A DNA stretch of 64,000 bases from Epiperipatus broadwayi (taxonomy: Eukaryota; Onychophora; Udeonychophora; Euonychophora; Peripatidae): NCBI GenBank assembly GCA_028023455.1, contig JAQFVV010000012.1:5368499-5432498 (forward strand), given 5' to 3'. The notes below the pieces were generated by a model. That model had not been told where the DNA came from and made no database searches. It saw only the letters and a program-made list of their open reading frames with translations. A program made the position numbers and the translations under genes. Positions 1 through 14,133 of the stretch are shown one piece after another. The stretch's first letter is position 1, and the number at the start of each line of letters is the position of its first letter.

Positions 1-1425
1 ACAAATAATACTGTCTCGAATTTGAGAAATATCAGCTTCTGCAAGATCAATTCAAAAAAAGAAGAACTGTTATGGCTGAAGATGTAACAACAAGACATAA
101 AAACAGTTTACAACAAACTTTTGCATTCAGTGGTGCTGTTGATGAAAGCTCTGATGTAAATGATGTGGTGCACCTATCAATAATTGCACATATTTTGATA
201 ACAATCATATTTTATGAAGAATTATATTGCTTGATTCCTCTTACTGGTACAACAAAGGGACACAACATTTTCATTGCATTTTTTAATTATTTTGAAAATC
301 AGAAAATTGACATAAATAAAATACTTAATGCCAGCCATGCAATGGTTGGAAAGGAAAAGGGATTTGTTAAACTTCTTCTAAATCATATTAAACATTGAAT
401 ATTGAGTTTCCACTGCATTATACACTAGGAAAATTCAGTTGCAAAAATTTCATCACAATGTTTGAATTCTGTAATGGATACTTCCATTAAAATAGTTAAT
501 TTCATAGTTTCTCATTCTTCAATGACACAGTCAATTTAAATCCCTTTTGCAAGAAATGAATAGTACATATATGGACCTCCCTCTATACATCAATGTTCAT
601 TAGTTTAGTCAGGGTAATGTCTTGAATAGGTTTGTATCATGATTGAAAGAAATCAAGATGTTTTTTTAATAAAAAAAAAAAACATTATCCAGAAATAAAT
701 GATGAAGAATGGGTATGCAAATTGATATTTCTGGCTGATATAACTCAACACCTGAATGAGTTAATCTTGCATTTGCAAGGGAAAGGTCAAACAGTACTAG
801 AAGTTTTGAATATTGGAAAGGATTTGCATCAAAATTAGATATATTTTGGCATGATATTACCACTAACACTTACAAGTACTTTCCAAATGTAAAGGCCAAT
901 GCAAAACAATTTAATGTTATCAAAGATGAACTTCAAAAATACATTGAAGCTCTCCAAGAAGAATTTTACAAATCTTCCAAATACACACATCCATATTTTT
1001 TTCCTCATCAAACCTAACTTAATTGATTTAAAGATGATTCCATTTGATTTATCTCTTTTTTAATAGATGGATATTGTATGTTTTGAAATGGAATTAATCA
1101 AATTAATGTCATCAGAATTGTGGAAAACTAATTAGAAAACTCTTGAAGGGAACTGTCTAAAAAAGTTGGCTGTCAGTCTCAATTGTTGAACATCATTACC
1201 TGAAAGATTTAATTTTTTGAAAAAAACTGCTTGTTCTCTGCTTTCAGTATTTGATTCAACTTACTTATGTGAATAAATTTTCTCACATATGAAAAATATT
1301 TTGAGTTCACAAAAAAGTTTCCTAATACCTGAACATTCAGAAGCATGCGTGAAGCTAAAAATGACCAATTACAACCTGACATTGAGCAATTGAGCAAAGA
1401 GGTACAAAGACAAGGTTCACATTAA
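1..1425 (+). pseudogene. hAT transposase pseudogene (GTF2IRD2/FAM200-type)
   Basis: This would be the catalytic and C-terminal part of a hAT transposase. An open stretch at 72-398 shows family landmarks in order: a DESSDVND-like segment, PLTGTTKGHNIF, and AMVGKEKGFVKLL. The next reading frames give FHCIIHQE-like residues (about 400-440), a VNFI-like segment (about 495), and a stretch resembling ADITQHLNELNLALQGK (about 735-790). The hAT dimerisation region is very degraded around 1200-1425 and ends at TAA 1423-1425. Frame changes and stops occur throughout, so it is dead. The N-terminal part of the transposase, including any BED-type finger, lies upstream of base 1. Family assignment is fairly sure; exact frameshift positions are not. 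Confidence 0.75.
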
Positions 1426-1637
1426 TTTATTTTAATAATAAAAAATGGCTAATCATATTAGAATTCATGATAATTTTTTTTTATTTAAATTATATATTTT
1501 GTATAGGTAAAAAGTTGTAATTTATAATTTGTAATATAATTTTTAATAAGCATGTTAAAAATTACAAATTTAACAAAAGGTGCTTTTCACATATGATTCT
1601 ATGTATTTTGAAATATTGAATGATCAATAATATAAAA

Positions 1638-1732
1638 TCCAGTTATAATGGACTTCAAAAGTATATATTATATAGTAGTATATATTAAATACTATAATAT
1701 TATATATAATTTTGAAGCCCATTATAACTGAA
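1638..1732. repeat. Imperfect hairpin
   Basis: CCAGTTATAATGGACTTCAA at 1639 is matched by the inverse TTGAAGCCCATTATAACTG near 1712-1730. They are separated by about 50 bp of TA-rich sequence. It lies in the 3' non-coding part of the hAT remnant and may be a small nested MITE. Confidence 0.6.
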
Positions 1733-1850
1733 CCAATTTTGATAGTATAAAATATAATAAGATTGGTAAAATCATGTCAGGACATGGAATAACATTGTAA
1801 CATAGGTTCGGCATGACATTACTAAATGTTTGCTGACCCCTGGTCTAATC

Positions 1851-4800
1851 TATGCTAATTAGAAGCAAAGCATTTCATCCATTGATAGCTAAGTGATTAT
1901 TAAAATATTTAGTTTTATACATATATAATATTAAATTTCTCTAATGTTATTTGCTAATACTATCAGTGTATTTGTAATAAAAATTATTTTCAAAGCTGGC
2001 TTTTTAAGAGTATTGGAGGGGGGTGGCTTTTTAAATCACATATATTACAGATATTGAAAATGTACTAATCAATAGATTATAGTTTATGTATGTATCATAT
2101 ACATTGTATCATATCTTCATATTTTAAAAAGCAGTTACTGTACTCATTTATCATTTTCATATTTTGAATGAAATCTGGATGAAACTTTGAATATGGTTTT
2201 AGGTATTTTGAAGAGTTCTTAGCAAAACTAGAATTTATTTTCCTTTTTGGAAAACTAGTTTCTATCACGAAAATTAAATATTTATCTGCAAACTGATATC
2301 TATGCATTTTCATTTAAATGGTAAAGATTTCTAATTAAAGTTATTCACAAACTGATGTACAACTATATTATGATTATTTCTAGATAAAAATAAAGAAAGT
2401 AATGAGAATTAACAATGTTATGTTATATTTTGTATAAGTAGACGTACAGAGAATTCCAAATCCATAATTTTTAAAACTGTAATTTTATTGACATTTATCA
2501 TTTACAAATCATAATCCTGACATAGTAAGGATTCGCCAATTCATCTACGTGGATAGTTTGTTGTTTTGGTTTTTTAATTTGAGTGAAAATTTCTCTTCTT
2601 ATTAAATAATAACAATCATAATATCGTCTTTTTTTTTTTAATTTATAAAAATCTTTTGCTACAAGTTTAAAAAAAGTATATATATATTTGCAACATTAAT
2701 ATCAACAATTTAAAATACTACATTTTTTAACAAGTAATATATCTGTAGTGTAATTTTCATTATATCACTCTCACGAAAGATAGAGACATGTTTCTATATG
2801 CCTTTAACACCTTGTGGAGAGGATAAATGGATAATATTTTAGTCTAATGAATGACTAATAAAAATTATTAAGGCTACATTTCTTTTTTCTTTTTTAAAAA
2901 TTATATAAGAATATTTATTTTAAAAATTCTAATACCCATACATAACTAACACTAATTCTGACTTTTTAAACATGTGCACACATTGTAATGAGTTTTTATA
3001 TATATATATAGTGTAACGTGATAAAAAAATGATGATGCTAGGGAGATGACCAATCTAATCTGAATAAAACATAATCCAATCATTGGTCGCCATTTTGTAA
3101 TGGACTATTAATTATAATATGGAATGATAATGAAAAAAAACTTTACTATGTCTCAAAATTGAGACATCATTCATAATAATATAAATCTTGCCTAAATGTG
3201 GAATGTCATTTTATAAAAGCCCTAATGTTGATTTGGCATTTTATAATAATTGCCACTTGTACATGATAATCATAGGCTAGCATAGGGTAGATACTTTGTC
3301 ACAATAATAATGGATTTTCTATTTCACTATCTCTACATTTGTTCAGTCAACATTTATCATAAAGAAATACCCTTAAGATTTATATTCTTTACCACAGAAC
3401 AAAACATGCATTGATGAATAGTAACTCTATTAGAACCTGTGTAAAGTTATCTAGCTCAGTTATTGATCACACTAGGGAATAACAGTATTTCCTATACATA
3501 GTTATTTAGATTGTGCACTACACTATCATAAAATACTAACAATCTCTATTAAAGTCTAATTTATTCAGATTATATTTAAAACTAAATAAGGCAAATGAAA
3601 TCATCACCTCAGACATTAACAAATATATTCACAATTTCAAAGTAAGTTGCAATAAGCAGTGAAACCATACATTGTCATCATAAACAATAATGTTTGATTA
3701 AGACATCTATTTGATTGATAATTGAATAAAACTAAATTTGAATCAATAAACAACTAAATTCTGATGTGCTTTACTAATCTAATATTAATTATAGTAATGC
3801 AAATTTAACTTAATCTTTAATGCCATTCTATTTAAATCAACTTGTTTCTAAATAATTACATTTTGAAAACGTTTTCTAAACTACACAACATTTATAATGT
3901 TTAAATGAAATAAACTTTTGCTCAGTTTTATATATATTTTAATAAAATGTTAAATATAACATAAACATTTTATTCATATCATACATTACATTGACATGCA
4001 ATTATTGCTTCAGTTATATTCTAAAATGAAACACTCCACAAGAATTTATTATTAATAAACTCCATTAGATAATTTCACATTTTACAGTAGCCAATCACAT
4101 TATATAAAATATACCATAGATTTCTATTAAATGTTTACTGACTTACAATCGCTGATATTATTTATCTATTTAAATTTTCAATCAATCGATTATAAAAATG
4201 GATTTTGAAACAATTAAACTATATATGATGATAATTGGCAGTTATACAAGCCAAAGATAATATTATGTTAAACTAGTCAATAAATTTATGATCTCCACTT
4301 CAAAGAAATTTGAGAAGATAATTAAGATAGATTACTTTGACTAATGATAAAATAAAAATCTATTAAGATTTTTGCAGCAGAGAAAAGGTAAACAAATAAA
4401 TAATCAACTCTAAACTAATGAAATTATTTCCACCAGTACTTTTGACTTAGATAAGCAAACAAATATTTCAGTGAAGTAACAAATATAAAATTTATATGTA
4501 ATCAGATTTAAAAATGATGTATAAAATATATACATATATCTAATTCTATTTCACTTACCAAGATGGGTTTGATCTTGAATAAAACTTTGAGTACCAAAAT
4601 TACCTTGCACATTCAAAAGAAATAATGAGACAGATTCATTGGATTTTAACTCATCTCTAAATTTATTAGTTTGTAATAAAAAATTTATAACAGTAATAAT
4701 AAAAATATAACAGATGTAACAATCAATGTTTGCAATATACTAAAATCAATAAAAATTAGAATAATATCTATGTGTATGGAACTCCAAAAAAAATGTGTTA

Positions 4801-7800
4801 CCAGACATTAATACTATATATAAAATGGAAGATTTAAACACCCCTCTGAGATTTTAAATAACATATACCATGATAAAAAGAAATGTGATCAAATAAAAAT
4901 TGATCGCTATTTATTCCTTAATGTAATATCTCAATAATTAAACAAACATAAAAAATTGTTATATTTAAACCCTTTTCTATCATAATATCCAAGTTAAATT
5001 TTGAACATACAAAAAAAAAAAAAAATTGAGAACATCAGGTCGTATTAATTGATATCATCAGATAAGAGTTTAAATAATAACAAAAATGAATCTCTCTGAC
5101 TTTTTTATTGCATGAATTCTATCATACCCATATATAATTTACCTATTTAAAATAAAATGTAAACTCTCCTTTTCTTTTAACAAAAAATATATATGCATAG
5201 AAATCACACCACCTAAATGAAAGTCTGTCTATTTTCACTCACTATCCATGGATCCATCATAGCTTCTGTTTCTTTATTTTTGATCCTAAGGCATAGAGAT
5301 GGTTTTCTTTAAAGTTGAGAAGATAAACATGAATAATAACTTTCATGGATTTGAATCCAATTATTTTCATGTTTAAATTTCGATATTTTCTTTTAAACAT
5401 ATAACTGAATCCAAGTATTTAAAATGATAGTTATTTATTCAAAGCAAAACCAGTGATATGTGGTTTTAATTCTCCTTTTTCATTGACAATAATGTGCAAA
5501 GAGAATTCCTTCAATGACACAATCCAGTTATAATCTAGGGAAGAATAAATACTAGGTTTTTCTTTCTGAATTATGAAAGTGAAGTTTAAATTGCTTAATA
5601 TCATACATAAGTTGAGTTAATCACTCTTCTAAAATTCATTAATCTGAAATATGGTATCCATAGGCACACAATGGGATTTATATCCATCACAAATAAATAA
5701 ATGAAATTTTGGATTTTTAATCATGGAATATCTTTATATAGCTTACCTGAAATACAAAACAGTTTGTTGGGTTTTTCTTTCTTTCACATTCTTGCTGTTT
5801 CCCCTGGAAGTTCATCATAAGCTGCCCCAATTGAATGGGCAGATAGTTAAAATTGTTATTCTTCCATAGTTTTATAAATTAATCACCTACATAATAAAAT
5901 ATAATAAATTTTCAAAGACAGATCAAAACATTTCTATTCTTGCAATGATAAAATTACATGAACTTAAATTACAGCATCTCCCTTTTATTTATAAGATACT
6001 TTTAATGACATTACTGTTGTTACAATGACTGTTGGAAATTGTTCAAGAAAATTTTGCCTCCAATTAGTAAGTAAAATGGAGATTTAAAAAAAAATTGGAT
6101 ACAGTGGAAATGAAATTCTGTTTTACAAGTTCAATATTATTTTTCTATTTTAAAACAAAATAAAGAATTCATATAATTGTAACACATTTTAATGAATATA
6201 AATATTTTACATATGTCTTTTTATAATAATTAATATTTTTACAACTAATTTATGAAGAAACATATATAAAACATAAAACATTTACTTTTATAATAGGTGT
6301 TGCTATGATAATTGTAATAACAGAAATTGAAATGGGTAATACTTAATAATATTGATTTCCAAAATCTATTTATTTATTCACATGTTCATATTTTTTTTTA
6401 GATTAATCACAAGAGATTTATAAATTGTTGCTAAATGTTAATAATAAATATGTTATTTGAATAGTGTAGTTGCCATAGTTATCTGGTTAATATTAATACT
6501 TTAACAACTCCATTATCTATACATCAAGTGAAATAAAAATTAAACAAGACCAACAAACTTCTTTATTTTCTTTTTTTTAAGTATTGTGATTAGATAAAAC
6601 AGGTATTGTTATATTTAAAAAAAATATTGTCATAATTTTATGGATTAGTAAATGTTTAAAATAATCAAGTGATGTTTATCTTAATTTCAGCATTATTATA
6701 TGTACACCTGAATATAAAGTAATATTCACAATTTATTTTTGTTTATTTTTTTAAAGTAATACATAAAGTAATTTATTGTTTTGAATTTAATATTTTACTA
6801 TAAAATTATTCATAAATTTAAAGACATATATCTTGATATACTTTACATTAATGTTTTGACTATTTATATATTTTTAAACTGATAGGTTTAGATGAATTAA
6901 TAATAAATTATATTTTCATGTGTTGTTATTTATGTGCACATGTATATTGGTCAAATTTAAAATCACATGTATTTTTAAAGTAATGTTGTTATTAAAGATA
7001 TATTATTGGTTATAATCTTTTTGTTAAATAAATGAATGTAGTTTATTTTTTGATTTGTAATTAAATAAGAAGAAATTAAAAATAATTTTTGTTATTTTTA
7101 TTTAAAAATATTTTTCTTTTAAAAGTGAAACCTTTTGTTAGAAATGCTGTGTAATTGAATGATCTCTAATTAAAGTGCAATAATAAATAACTCAATAGTT
7201 TAGAAAGAACATATTCTAGTTAGACATTAGTTACTATTTCTAGGTCAATGACCTAAATATTATATCAATAGACAAATGATACAAAAACTCATTTTTTCAG
7301 CTTTAAACTCTATATATATATCACGTCAAACTATATGCCATATTAATAATACACTGCATTTTTGCAGTAAATACATTTTTTAAAATGTGATATACATTTT
7401 TTAAATGTGTAATGTAAATAGCATAATAAAAAGCTATGCAATAAAGAATGTTTTACTGCAAAATATAATTTAATTTTTTGGTAGGTATCTAAAATAACAA
7501 CTAAAGAATGAAATTTGTTTAGAAGCATTTTGAAAGAAAAGTTATAAAATGTTTATAATATTTTATATGTGAATTAACACACACACATATATACATTTGT
7601 ATGTATCTTTTTAATTTTTTATAATTATTAATTATGATTAGTAACTTTTTTATTATATATGTGTATAAATATTTGTTTGAGAGTACATATCAATGCACAC
7701 ATACTTGCAATTATTTAATTAAGCAATTTATTTCTATGGAGCCTGTATTTTTTATAAAATGTTATTGTCTCTGGGTTATTATGCCTTTTATAATTTGATG

Positions 7801-9091
7801 GATATATGGCTGGTTACACACTAAATACAATTTAAAAATAAATAGTAGCTATAGCCAGCTTTTAGTATGACTGCCATTCTAAATAATGTTTTACAGTTAA
7901 AGTTTATTTCTATACTAGCCCATTATCTTTTAGATGCTGACTAAATTCTGTCATTCTTTTTTCAAAATACAAAAAAAAAAGAAACGAAAATGCCGATTAT
8001 GATTTTATTCTCTTTTTTTTTCACCTGTATTTAACATGTACAGACTGTATTTTACCTTTTCTACTATTAAATAAATAATTATTAACATTTCTTTTACTAC
8101 AAATGCTGTGTTTCATCATAAAAGTTTTTGTTCTGAAATCTTATATATTGGAATCTTATATATTAAAGTTGCCAAATGTTCACAATAAAATATTGTTAGT
8201 CTATGAGGAGAAAGTATTCTATTTTTCCTGCTTTAAACAAGTCTGGAACTATTTTACAAAATGCAACTTTTTTCTTTAAAATATATTTAATTGCACCAGA
8301 ACAAATTTATTGCTAAATAAATATTAATACTTTTTTCAGAATATTCTATTTTTTACTATAAATGCTCTTTTCTACCAGATTTTAAACAAGTTTATTCTGT
8401 TTTAGAAGGGTGGCCATTTTAATTTTATATTAGCACTTTATATTTGGGATTTTTAATGAACTATTTAATTTGGTTCCATTTAACTTAGTATTTTATAAAT
8501 ATAGAATGTTTTGTATATAGTATAATATATATAAGACTTTTATATTTATTACATATTATTTCATCTGATTATATATCTATTGTACTGGTTCAGAAATCTT
8601 TTAAAACTAAAGCTGGTCTGGTCTTACAAGTTTTTTCATTTAATCCCACATTTAACAGTCATATTTTTTAAAGAAGAAAAAAAAATATTTTTTTTTCAAT
8701 GTTTCTAGATTTATTACATGTAATATTAGCATTCATAGAAAAAAATTGTGAGGAGGTTCTATTAATTATCTTGATTTTATTTTGGTGCTAAAAACTAACA
8801 CTTTCTTGTTTTAAGACAACTTATCTTTAATATTCTTATTGGTAAAACACTTTTGGATCATTATAAGCAAATAAGTTTTTGTAACTGTATTATAAAATTA
8901 AACTGATTAGAATGTTACACCTAACTTGGGAATTACCAATACAGGTAAGCTGAAAAACTATGCAATGGCTAAAAATCTCATTGTGATGGGATAAAATTTA
9001 ATTAGTGCACTAGTCTAATCTCAAATTATGCAGACTCCTGAAAATTCCAATTTTAAAAGTGTCTCCTTTTTACCTGCATTAGCCATTGAAG
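1851..9091. other. A/T-rich stretch without recognised genes
   Basis: I find no long open frame, exon-like segment, RNA gene or transposon end here on either strand. The content is A/T-rich with short homopolymers, TA-dinucleotide runs (for example near 3000 and 7310) and scattered short hairpins. The few short open frames have low-complexity composition and no recognisable domain. Confidence 0.6.
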
Positions 9092-9151
9092 ATAAACAAT
9101 TATTATTACTTGTCGTTTTCCATAAACAATTATTATTACTTGTCGTTTTCC
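9092..9151. repeat. Exact 30-bp tandem duplication
   Basis: A 30-bp unit beginning ATAAACAATTATTATTACTT and ending TTTTCC is present twice, back to back, with no differences seen. This suggests a recent duplication. No coding content. Confidence 0.9.
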
Positions 9152-9359
9152 ATATAACTTCTATCTGCCTATTTATAAATGCTTAATCCAGAGAATAATT
9201 CAACAAATTACATCTAGTAAAATTTTAAACCTTAAAACTTTCTTACAGATCAATTTTTTAAAAAAGGTCCAAACCTATAATTTAATAAAGTGATAAATTA
9301 GAATTTGATGTTATAGTAAGAGAAATTTATTCAAATTAAAAAGCCTTTAATGAAAGCAG

Positions 9360-9360
<1 letters not shown>

Positions 9361-9444
<84 letters not shown>

Positions 9445-9462
9445 GCTGCTGATGATGATGAT
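9361..9462. repeat. (ACT)28 microsatellite with GCT/GAT tail
   Basis: There are 28 uninterrupted ACT units (84 bp, 9361-9444), then GCTGCT and four GAT units. The lack of interruptions implies a young, probably length-polymorphic locus. Confidence 0.97.
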
Positions 9463-10054
9463 AACACATTGATTGCAAATATTAAAGTTAATATTAATAT
9501 GTAATTAATAATTTTAACATGTTATTTTCTTTTTTAAATATGTACTATTTTTTATCTCTTTTTAAAATAATATTTTTTTTCTTTAATAACACTAAAGCAA
9601 ATATAATGTAAAATTGATTTCTTGTTCAATTAATAATTGGTAACATTTTTTATAACTTTAATATATATATATTTATCGATTAATTAATACTTTTTTCTAA
9701 TTTTCATTTATATTATTATAATTCAATGATAATAATTGTTTTAAAATGGATGTAAGCATATCAGAGCGTATAAGTTAAATGCAATCTAATCCAATAAATT
9801 TTCTCCAATATGGATCCATACTGGCTTAAATATATGTATATTTTATTATTTTTATACGCATAATTATCATATAAGGTGTGTAAATACTATAAATAAATTA
9901 AATTTTATTATATTTTTATTATTTAAGCATCTGTTTTTTTCTCTCATTTCAAATCTAATTAAATATAGTTATACACACACAAACACTTTGAGGCACATTG
10001 CTATTTTCTTTTGGGCTGGTTGTAGTTAACAGAAGACTAACATCTAAGAAGATA

Positions 10055-10170
10055 AAGAGAGGGATTTGAACTCAACCTATATATATTTATCTTTTTAAAG
10101 ATAATATCTTAATCTGTTGTATGGCAGATATAGTTAAAATAATAAATAACATCTGTAACAGCAAGGCATA
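10055..10170 (-). mobile_element. Possible tRNA-derived SINE fragment
   Basis: On the minus strand GAGTTCAAATCCC (10061-10073) is a good RNA polymerase III B-box. It resembles the tRNA-like segments of the repeats at 14.8 and 38.1 kb. The expected A-box side is too degraded to identify, so this is a weak call. Confidence 0.25.
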
Positions 10171-10438
10171 GATGTTTTCTGTTTCTAGACATGTTTGATA
10201 AGAATGATGGTTAGGAAATATGACTGGATACTCAGTCTGATTATCATTAGTTAGGATATTAAATTTTAAAAAAATAATCTATTGTTATTCTTAACATCCA
10301 TTAACTCCAGAGTTTAATTCGTTTTATATTCTAATAAAGAGTTATATATATTTAAAAGAGGAGTAAAACAGTTTATTACATATTATTTTATAAATATATA
10401 ATAGAAATTCAGATAACATTATAAAACTAATCAAAAAA

Positions 10439-10778
10439 CAAAATTTTACTAAATTCTCTCATGACCATGGTTTTATCTATTGACAAATATACTTTCTCAA
10501 GTGAAATTCAACAACAACATGTATTTAGAAAACAAAATGGTCTTCCCATAATTAACTTCAAAAACAATCACCTTTAACATCATGAGGTTGTTGCCCTCAG
10601 ATTCAAGAAGATTTATCATTAGTCTTTCTTTGATGTTAAAGGTAGCTGATTTTTGAAGTGAATTATGTAAAGGCTTGTTTACTATACACATATTGTTTAT
10701 ATCTTGTTGAATTTTACTTGAGGTCTACTTGTTAATAGATGAAACCATGATTGTGAGAGAATTTTAGTAAAATTTTGC
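10439..10778. repeat. 340-bp foldback (MITE-like) element
   Basis: Outer arms CAAAATTTTACTAAATTCTC (from 10439) and the inverse GAGAATTTTAGTAAAATTTTG (ending 10778) pair closely. Inner matched segments are CTCAAGTGAAATTCAACAA with TTGTTGAATTTTACTTGAG, and ACTTCAAAAACAATCACC-type sequence at about 10555-10582 with its inverse at 10631-10659. Pairing runs along most of the element. No coding capacity; the open frames inside are by-products. Confidence 0.8.
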
Positions 10779-11099
10779 TTTTAGGCCAGATTTGTAATGT
10801 TATATGATTTTCTATTTTATTTATAACTACTAGTATAGTATTGGCAGCATTAAATATATATATGTGTATATTATTATATTAGTATTACATAAGCTAACAT
10901 TTAATACATATAAAATAATGAAATTGGTGAGAGATTGTACACAATAAAAATCTTTAATAAAATGGTATTATCATATTTTAGTAGCAATGTAATTTGTCAA
11001 TTTGAGATGAAATAAAAGATAACCAACAATACTGATTAAATAAATATAGCTGATGTAGGTGGGGAGGGGGGTAGCTTTAAAGTTGTTGTATTAAATGGA

Positions 11100-11475
11100 T
11101 TATGTCCTGGGTATGAGGGGTCAGATTGATCTTAGGTCAACCTGGGTGTGACCAGAATCTTGGCCTCAGGGTGGCCTTTGAGCATTCTATCATCAGATTT
11201 TCAATTGGATGGACGGTTGAAGAGTTGGAGTGTGAAATGGATTGAAGCCTGTCCATTAAAGTATGAGGATTGGCTATCTTAATATATATCTGAGCACTTA
11301 TAGCATATAAGTGTGGAGATGATAATCTGGACCAATTGATGATTGCTGGTTTAGCATGAAATACGTATATTGAAGTTTATCTTTTCAACATATATGTGTT
11401 CAAGTGTATCAGTGTTATGAGATAGTGTGGAGAGTGGTGGGTCATGTGAAAGTCTGTGCTCATATACCCTATATT
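11100..11475 (+). mobile_element. Hammerhead/tRNA-like dispersed repeat, copy 1
   Basis: This segment is homologous along about 300 bp to the minus strand of 14822-15130. Shared blocks include CATCAGATTTTCAAT (11189), GAAGCCTGTCCATTAAAGTA, GATTGGCTATCTTAATATA, a hammerhead-like core and a tRNA-like block GAGATAGTGTGGAGAGTGG (about 11420). The first 80 bp is unusually G/C-rich for the window. Association of a hammerhead motif with pol III-like boxes recalls the Schistosoma Sm-alpha repeats, but I infer only architecture, not descent. Confidence 0.7.
11321..11381 (+). ncRNA. Degenerate hammerhead ribozyme motif
   Basis: Stem I distal GATAA (11321) pairs with TTATC (11377-11381) and proximal CAA with TTG (11370-11372). 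The core is TTGATGA (11336-11342; C3 mutated to T). Stem II is TGCTG/TAGCA around GTT, then GAAA (11358-11361) and a short ATACGTAT stem III. The C3 change should abolish self-cleavage, so this is a fossil copy. Confidence 0.55.
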
Positions 11476-14133
11476 TAAATATAGAACATTATAAAATGAA
11501 AACTTCAATATATATGTAGCAGACATTTAAATATATATGTTGCAATGTAATCAATTATTTACGTACACAAAGATACAAAAAAAATTCTAAGACCCTAAGC
11601 CAAATAATTTATAAATCCATGAATTATTTAGGCAAACATGAAAGTATAAATCAGACTTTGCCTCAAAAAGAAAGTGAATGGAGATAACTAAACTATAACA
11701 GATCAATCGTGATAAATTTTAATATTTATTGTTGTACAAAGCAAATAAAAAAGTCACTATAGATTTAATTTGGCAAGTCATTTTTTCATAAATAATTAGA
11801 AAACTTTTGCATTCATTTATTTATGATAAATACTTAAAATATAGTTTCTTATTAGCCAAATGGGATATTATAAAATATCTTTTTTGTAAAGTGTTTTTTT
11901 TTTTAATTTTAATAAATAATTCATATAAAGACCAATAATGTTAGTATTCAAGATTTAACTTGTAAAGTCAGACAAGAAGATAATATAATTTAATGTCAAA
12001 TCAGTTACCTTTCATTTTCAGTTTGTACATTAAACTAGACATTAAATAAATAAGAGAAATATTGAGCAAAAAAACAAAAAAGACATCGTCCAGAAACAAA
12101 TCAGCATTTTTTTAAAAAAAAAAAAACATGTAACATTGCTTTTGATTTCAGACAAATACAGATTAATGCATAGAAGAACTGTTGATATATAAACAATTAA
12201 AAACTACACCAGTATTGCTAATTGAAATAAAAATTGAAGTGCTATTTAATTGTATTGAGCTTGTAATTGATAGTGAAGATTCTAAAGAAAGAATGCAGTG
12301 ATTTAAAGCATTGAGAATATAAGTTTTCAAAGAATTAGCAGATGACTGTAAAATGAGAAGCTAATATCAAATTTGCCAGTGAAAGTATATTAGGCCAACA
12401 TTGTTAATTGCCACTATAATCAAATTATTTTGCCATTTGCTAAGTGCTAATATTAATTGAATTACAATCTAATGTCTAATTATAAATTCTGACATTTAAC
12501 ATACTTGTTTACTTTGCAGATGGCATAGTAATTCTGTTTTAAACAATTTTCTACAGCTTTCTGTTTAGACATTTCAGTAGGTTTTTTTTTTTTTGTTAAA
12601 TGACAAAACTACAAACTAATGAATATTGTTTTATTAATGAAAAAATATGAAGAGGATAATATTTTTGAGTAATTGCTAAAGATCAAAGTGAATTTAGTCC
12701 AGTCTTTATGTATTTAGTCCTGCTTAAGATCTTTGATGGATTTGATTTTTTATAAGCTGATTTCCACAACAATTGCATGATTAATTTGAGAACATTTTTG
12801 TATAATAAAAAATGTGATTTTTTTTGCATAGTTCATTAAATATTTCTAAATAATTTTCCATACAAATTGTATAATAATTATTTAAAAGCAAAAAAAATAC
12901 ACATATGCACTTTGATTTTATACTTTTGTGTTTTATTTTTTAAAATAGAAGTTAATAAATTTGACAGTAATGTTAACAAGGATACTACCATCAAGGTTAA
13001 TCATTGGGAAAATATATAGCTAGTCTATTATTTGTCCTACACAATAAAGTTATGTCTCTGAACTGATAGCCTGTCTATGAACAAAATCCTAAAGATTAAG
13101 AAATTCAAGAAAACTATGAATATAACATTGATGCTATAAAGACAACTAAATAGGTATAGATAAAATTCAGCAAAAATTATGAATATAAGATTACTGAAAA
13201 AATGAACACTGGTTTTAAAAAAACTATTGCCAAAAGTATTTTTCTCGTAATTATTGGTGAAAACACAATAATTTTGACGAAATTCTAAAATATGTCTTAG
13301 AATAACAAATTATTTTTGTTCACAATTTAATTGGTGGTAGCAAAAATATTATCACCAATAATTTTTTCATGAATAGAATATATTTCCAAGAGCAAAAATT
13401 TATCAATCAATTTTTGCATAAAAAAAGTTAAAACATCTTTAAAACAAATCAGGTTATTAAGATGAAACTGTTCACTTTTCCACACTGCTCTCTAACATCA
13501 ATTGTCCCCATGAAAGTTTAATCACACAAATTATGGATCATATATGAAATTTTACTAAAAATAAATAAAATTTGACTTTTATATGTGTGTATATTTTATA
13601 TAACAAAACAGTTATTAAAAATTAAAGACCTTAAAATATTAAAAGAAGAGACATTATTACAGAAGAAAAAATTACGGTGATAGTTTTTTTTTAATGTAAA
13701 CCTAAAATGAAAAATGAATAAATGGAAGATTACTGTTGTTATGTTTATTCTTTTAATGGCATCCATGTCTGATAAAAATATATTTTATACTGTAAAGTTT
13801 AGGTCTTATGTTTGGTATTTGTAAATTACATTGAAATCTATCAGATTGTTTTGCAATTAGTGGATGATGCTGTGAACTATAAAATAATTGCTCTAGAAGA
13901 GGTAAATAGTTGGTTAAATTATTGTGGATGTCAAAATTAGTAAGAGTTTTTTACATGAAAACTTATTGGCTGATATGTTTCAAACTTTGTTAAAAGAAAT
14001 TTGCTTATGTACTGCTACTAGTTTAGTATTCATATATTTTATTTGTTTCATAGCTGATTATTAATTAATATTAATAATGTTTAAAGAAATTATTTATATT
14101 TATTTCAACTCTACCTTGGTCTAATTAACTATA
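11476..14133. other. A/T-rich stretch without recognised genes
   Basis: No open frame of note, transposon end or RNA gene is visible. Several A-runs and T-runs occur (for example near 12110 and 12580). A loosely inverted pair with ATTATTGGTG-like arms lies around 13250-13370 but is too weak to call an element. Confidence 0.5.

Larger units (their letters stand above)
1..1842 (+). mobile_element. hAT (Charlie-like) transposon, 3' part
   Basis: The right end reads GTTTGCTGACCCCTG at 1828-1842, the reverse complement of the CAGGGGTCAGCAAAC terminus typical of Charlie/MER5-type hAT elements. The next eight bases, GTCTAATC, fit the hAT target duplication pattern nTnnnnAn. The left end lies outside the window, so the duplication cannot be confirmed. 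Inside is a decayed plus-strand transposase (1-1425), then about 400 bp of A/T-rich 3' sequence containing a hairpin. Confidence 0.7.

Noticed and set aside
9361-9462. CRISPR-like regular repeat
   Set aside because: It is an uninterrupted trinucleotide microsatellite without spacers; the window is eukaryotic.
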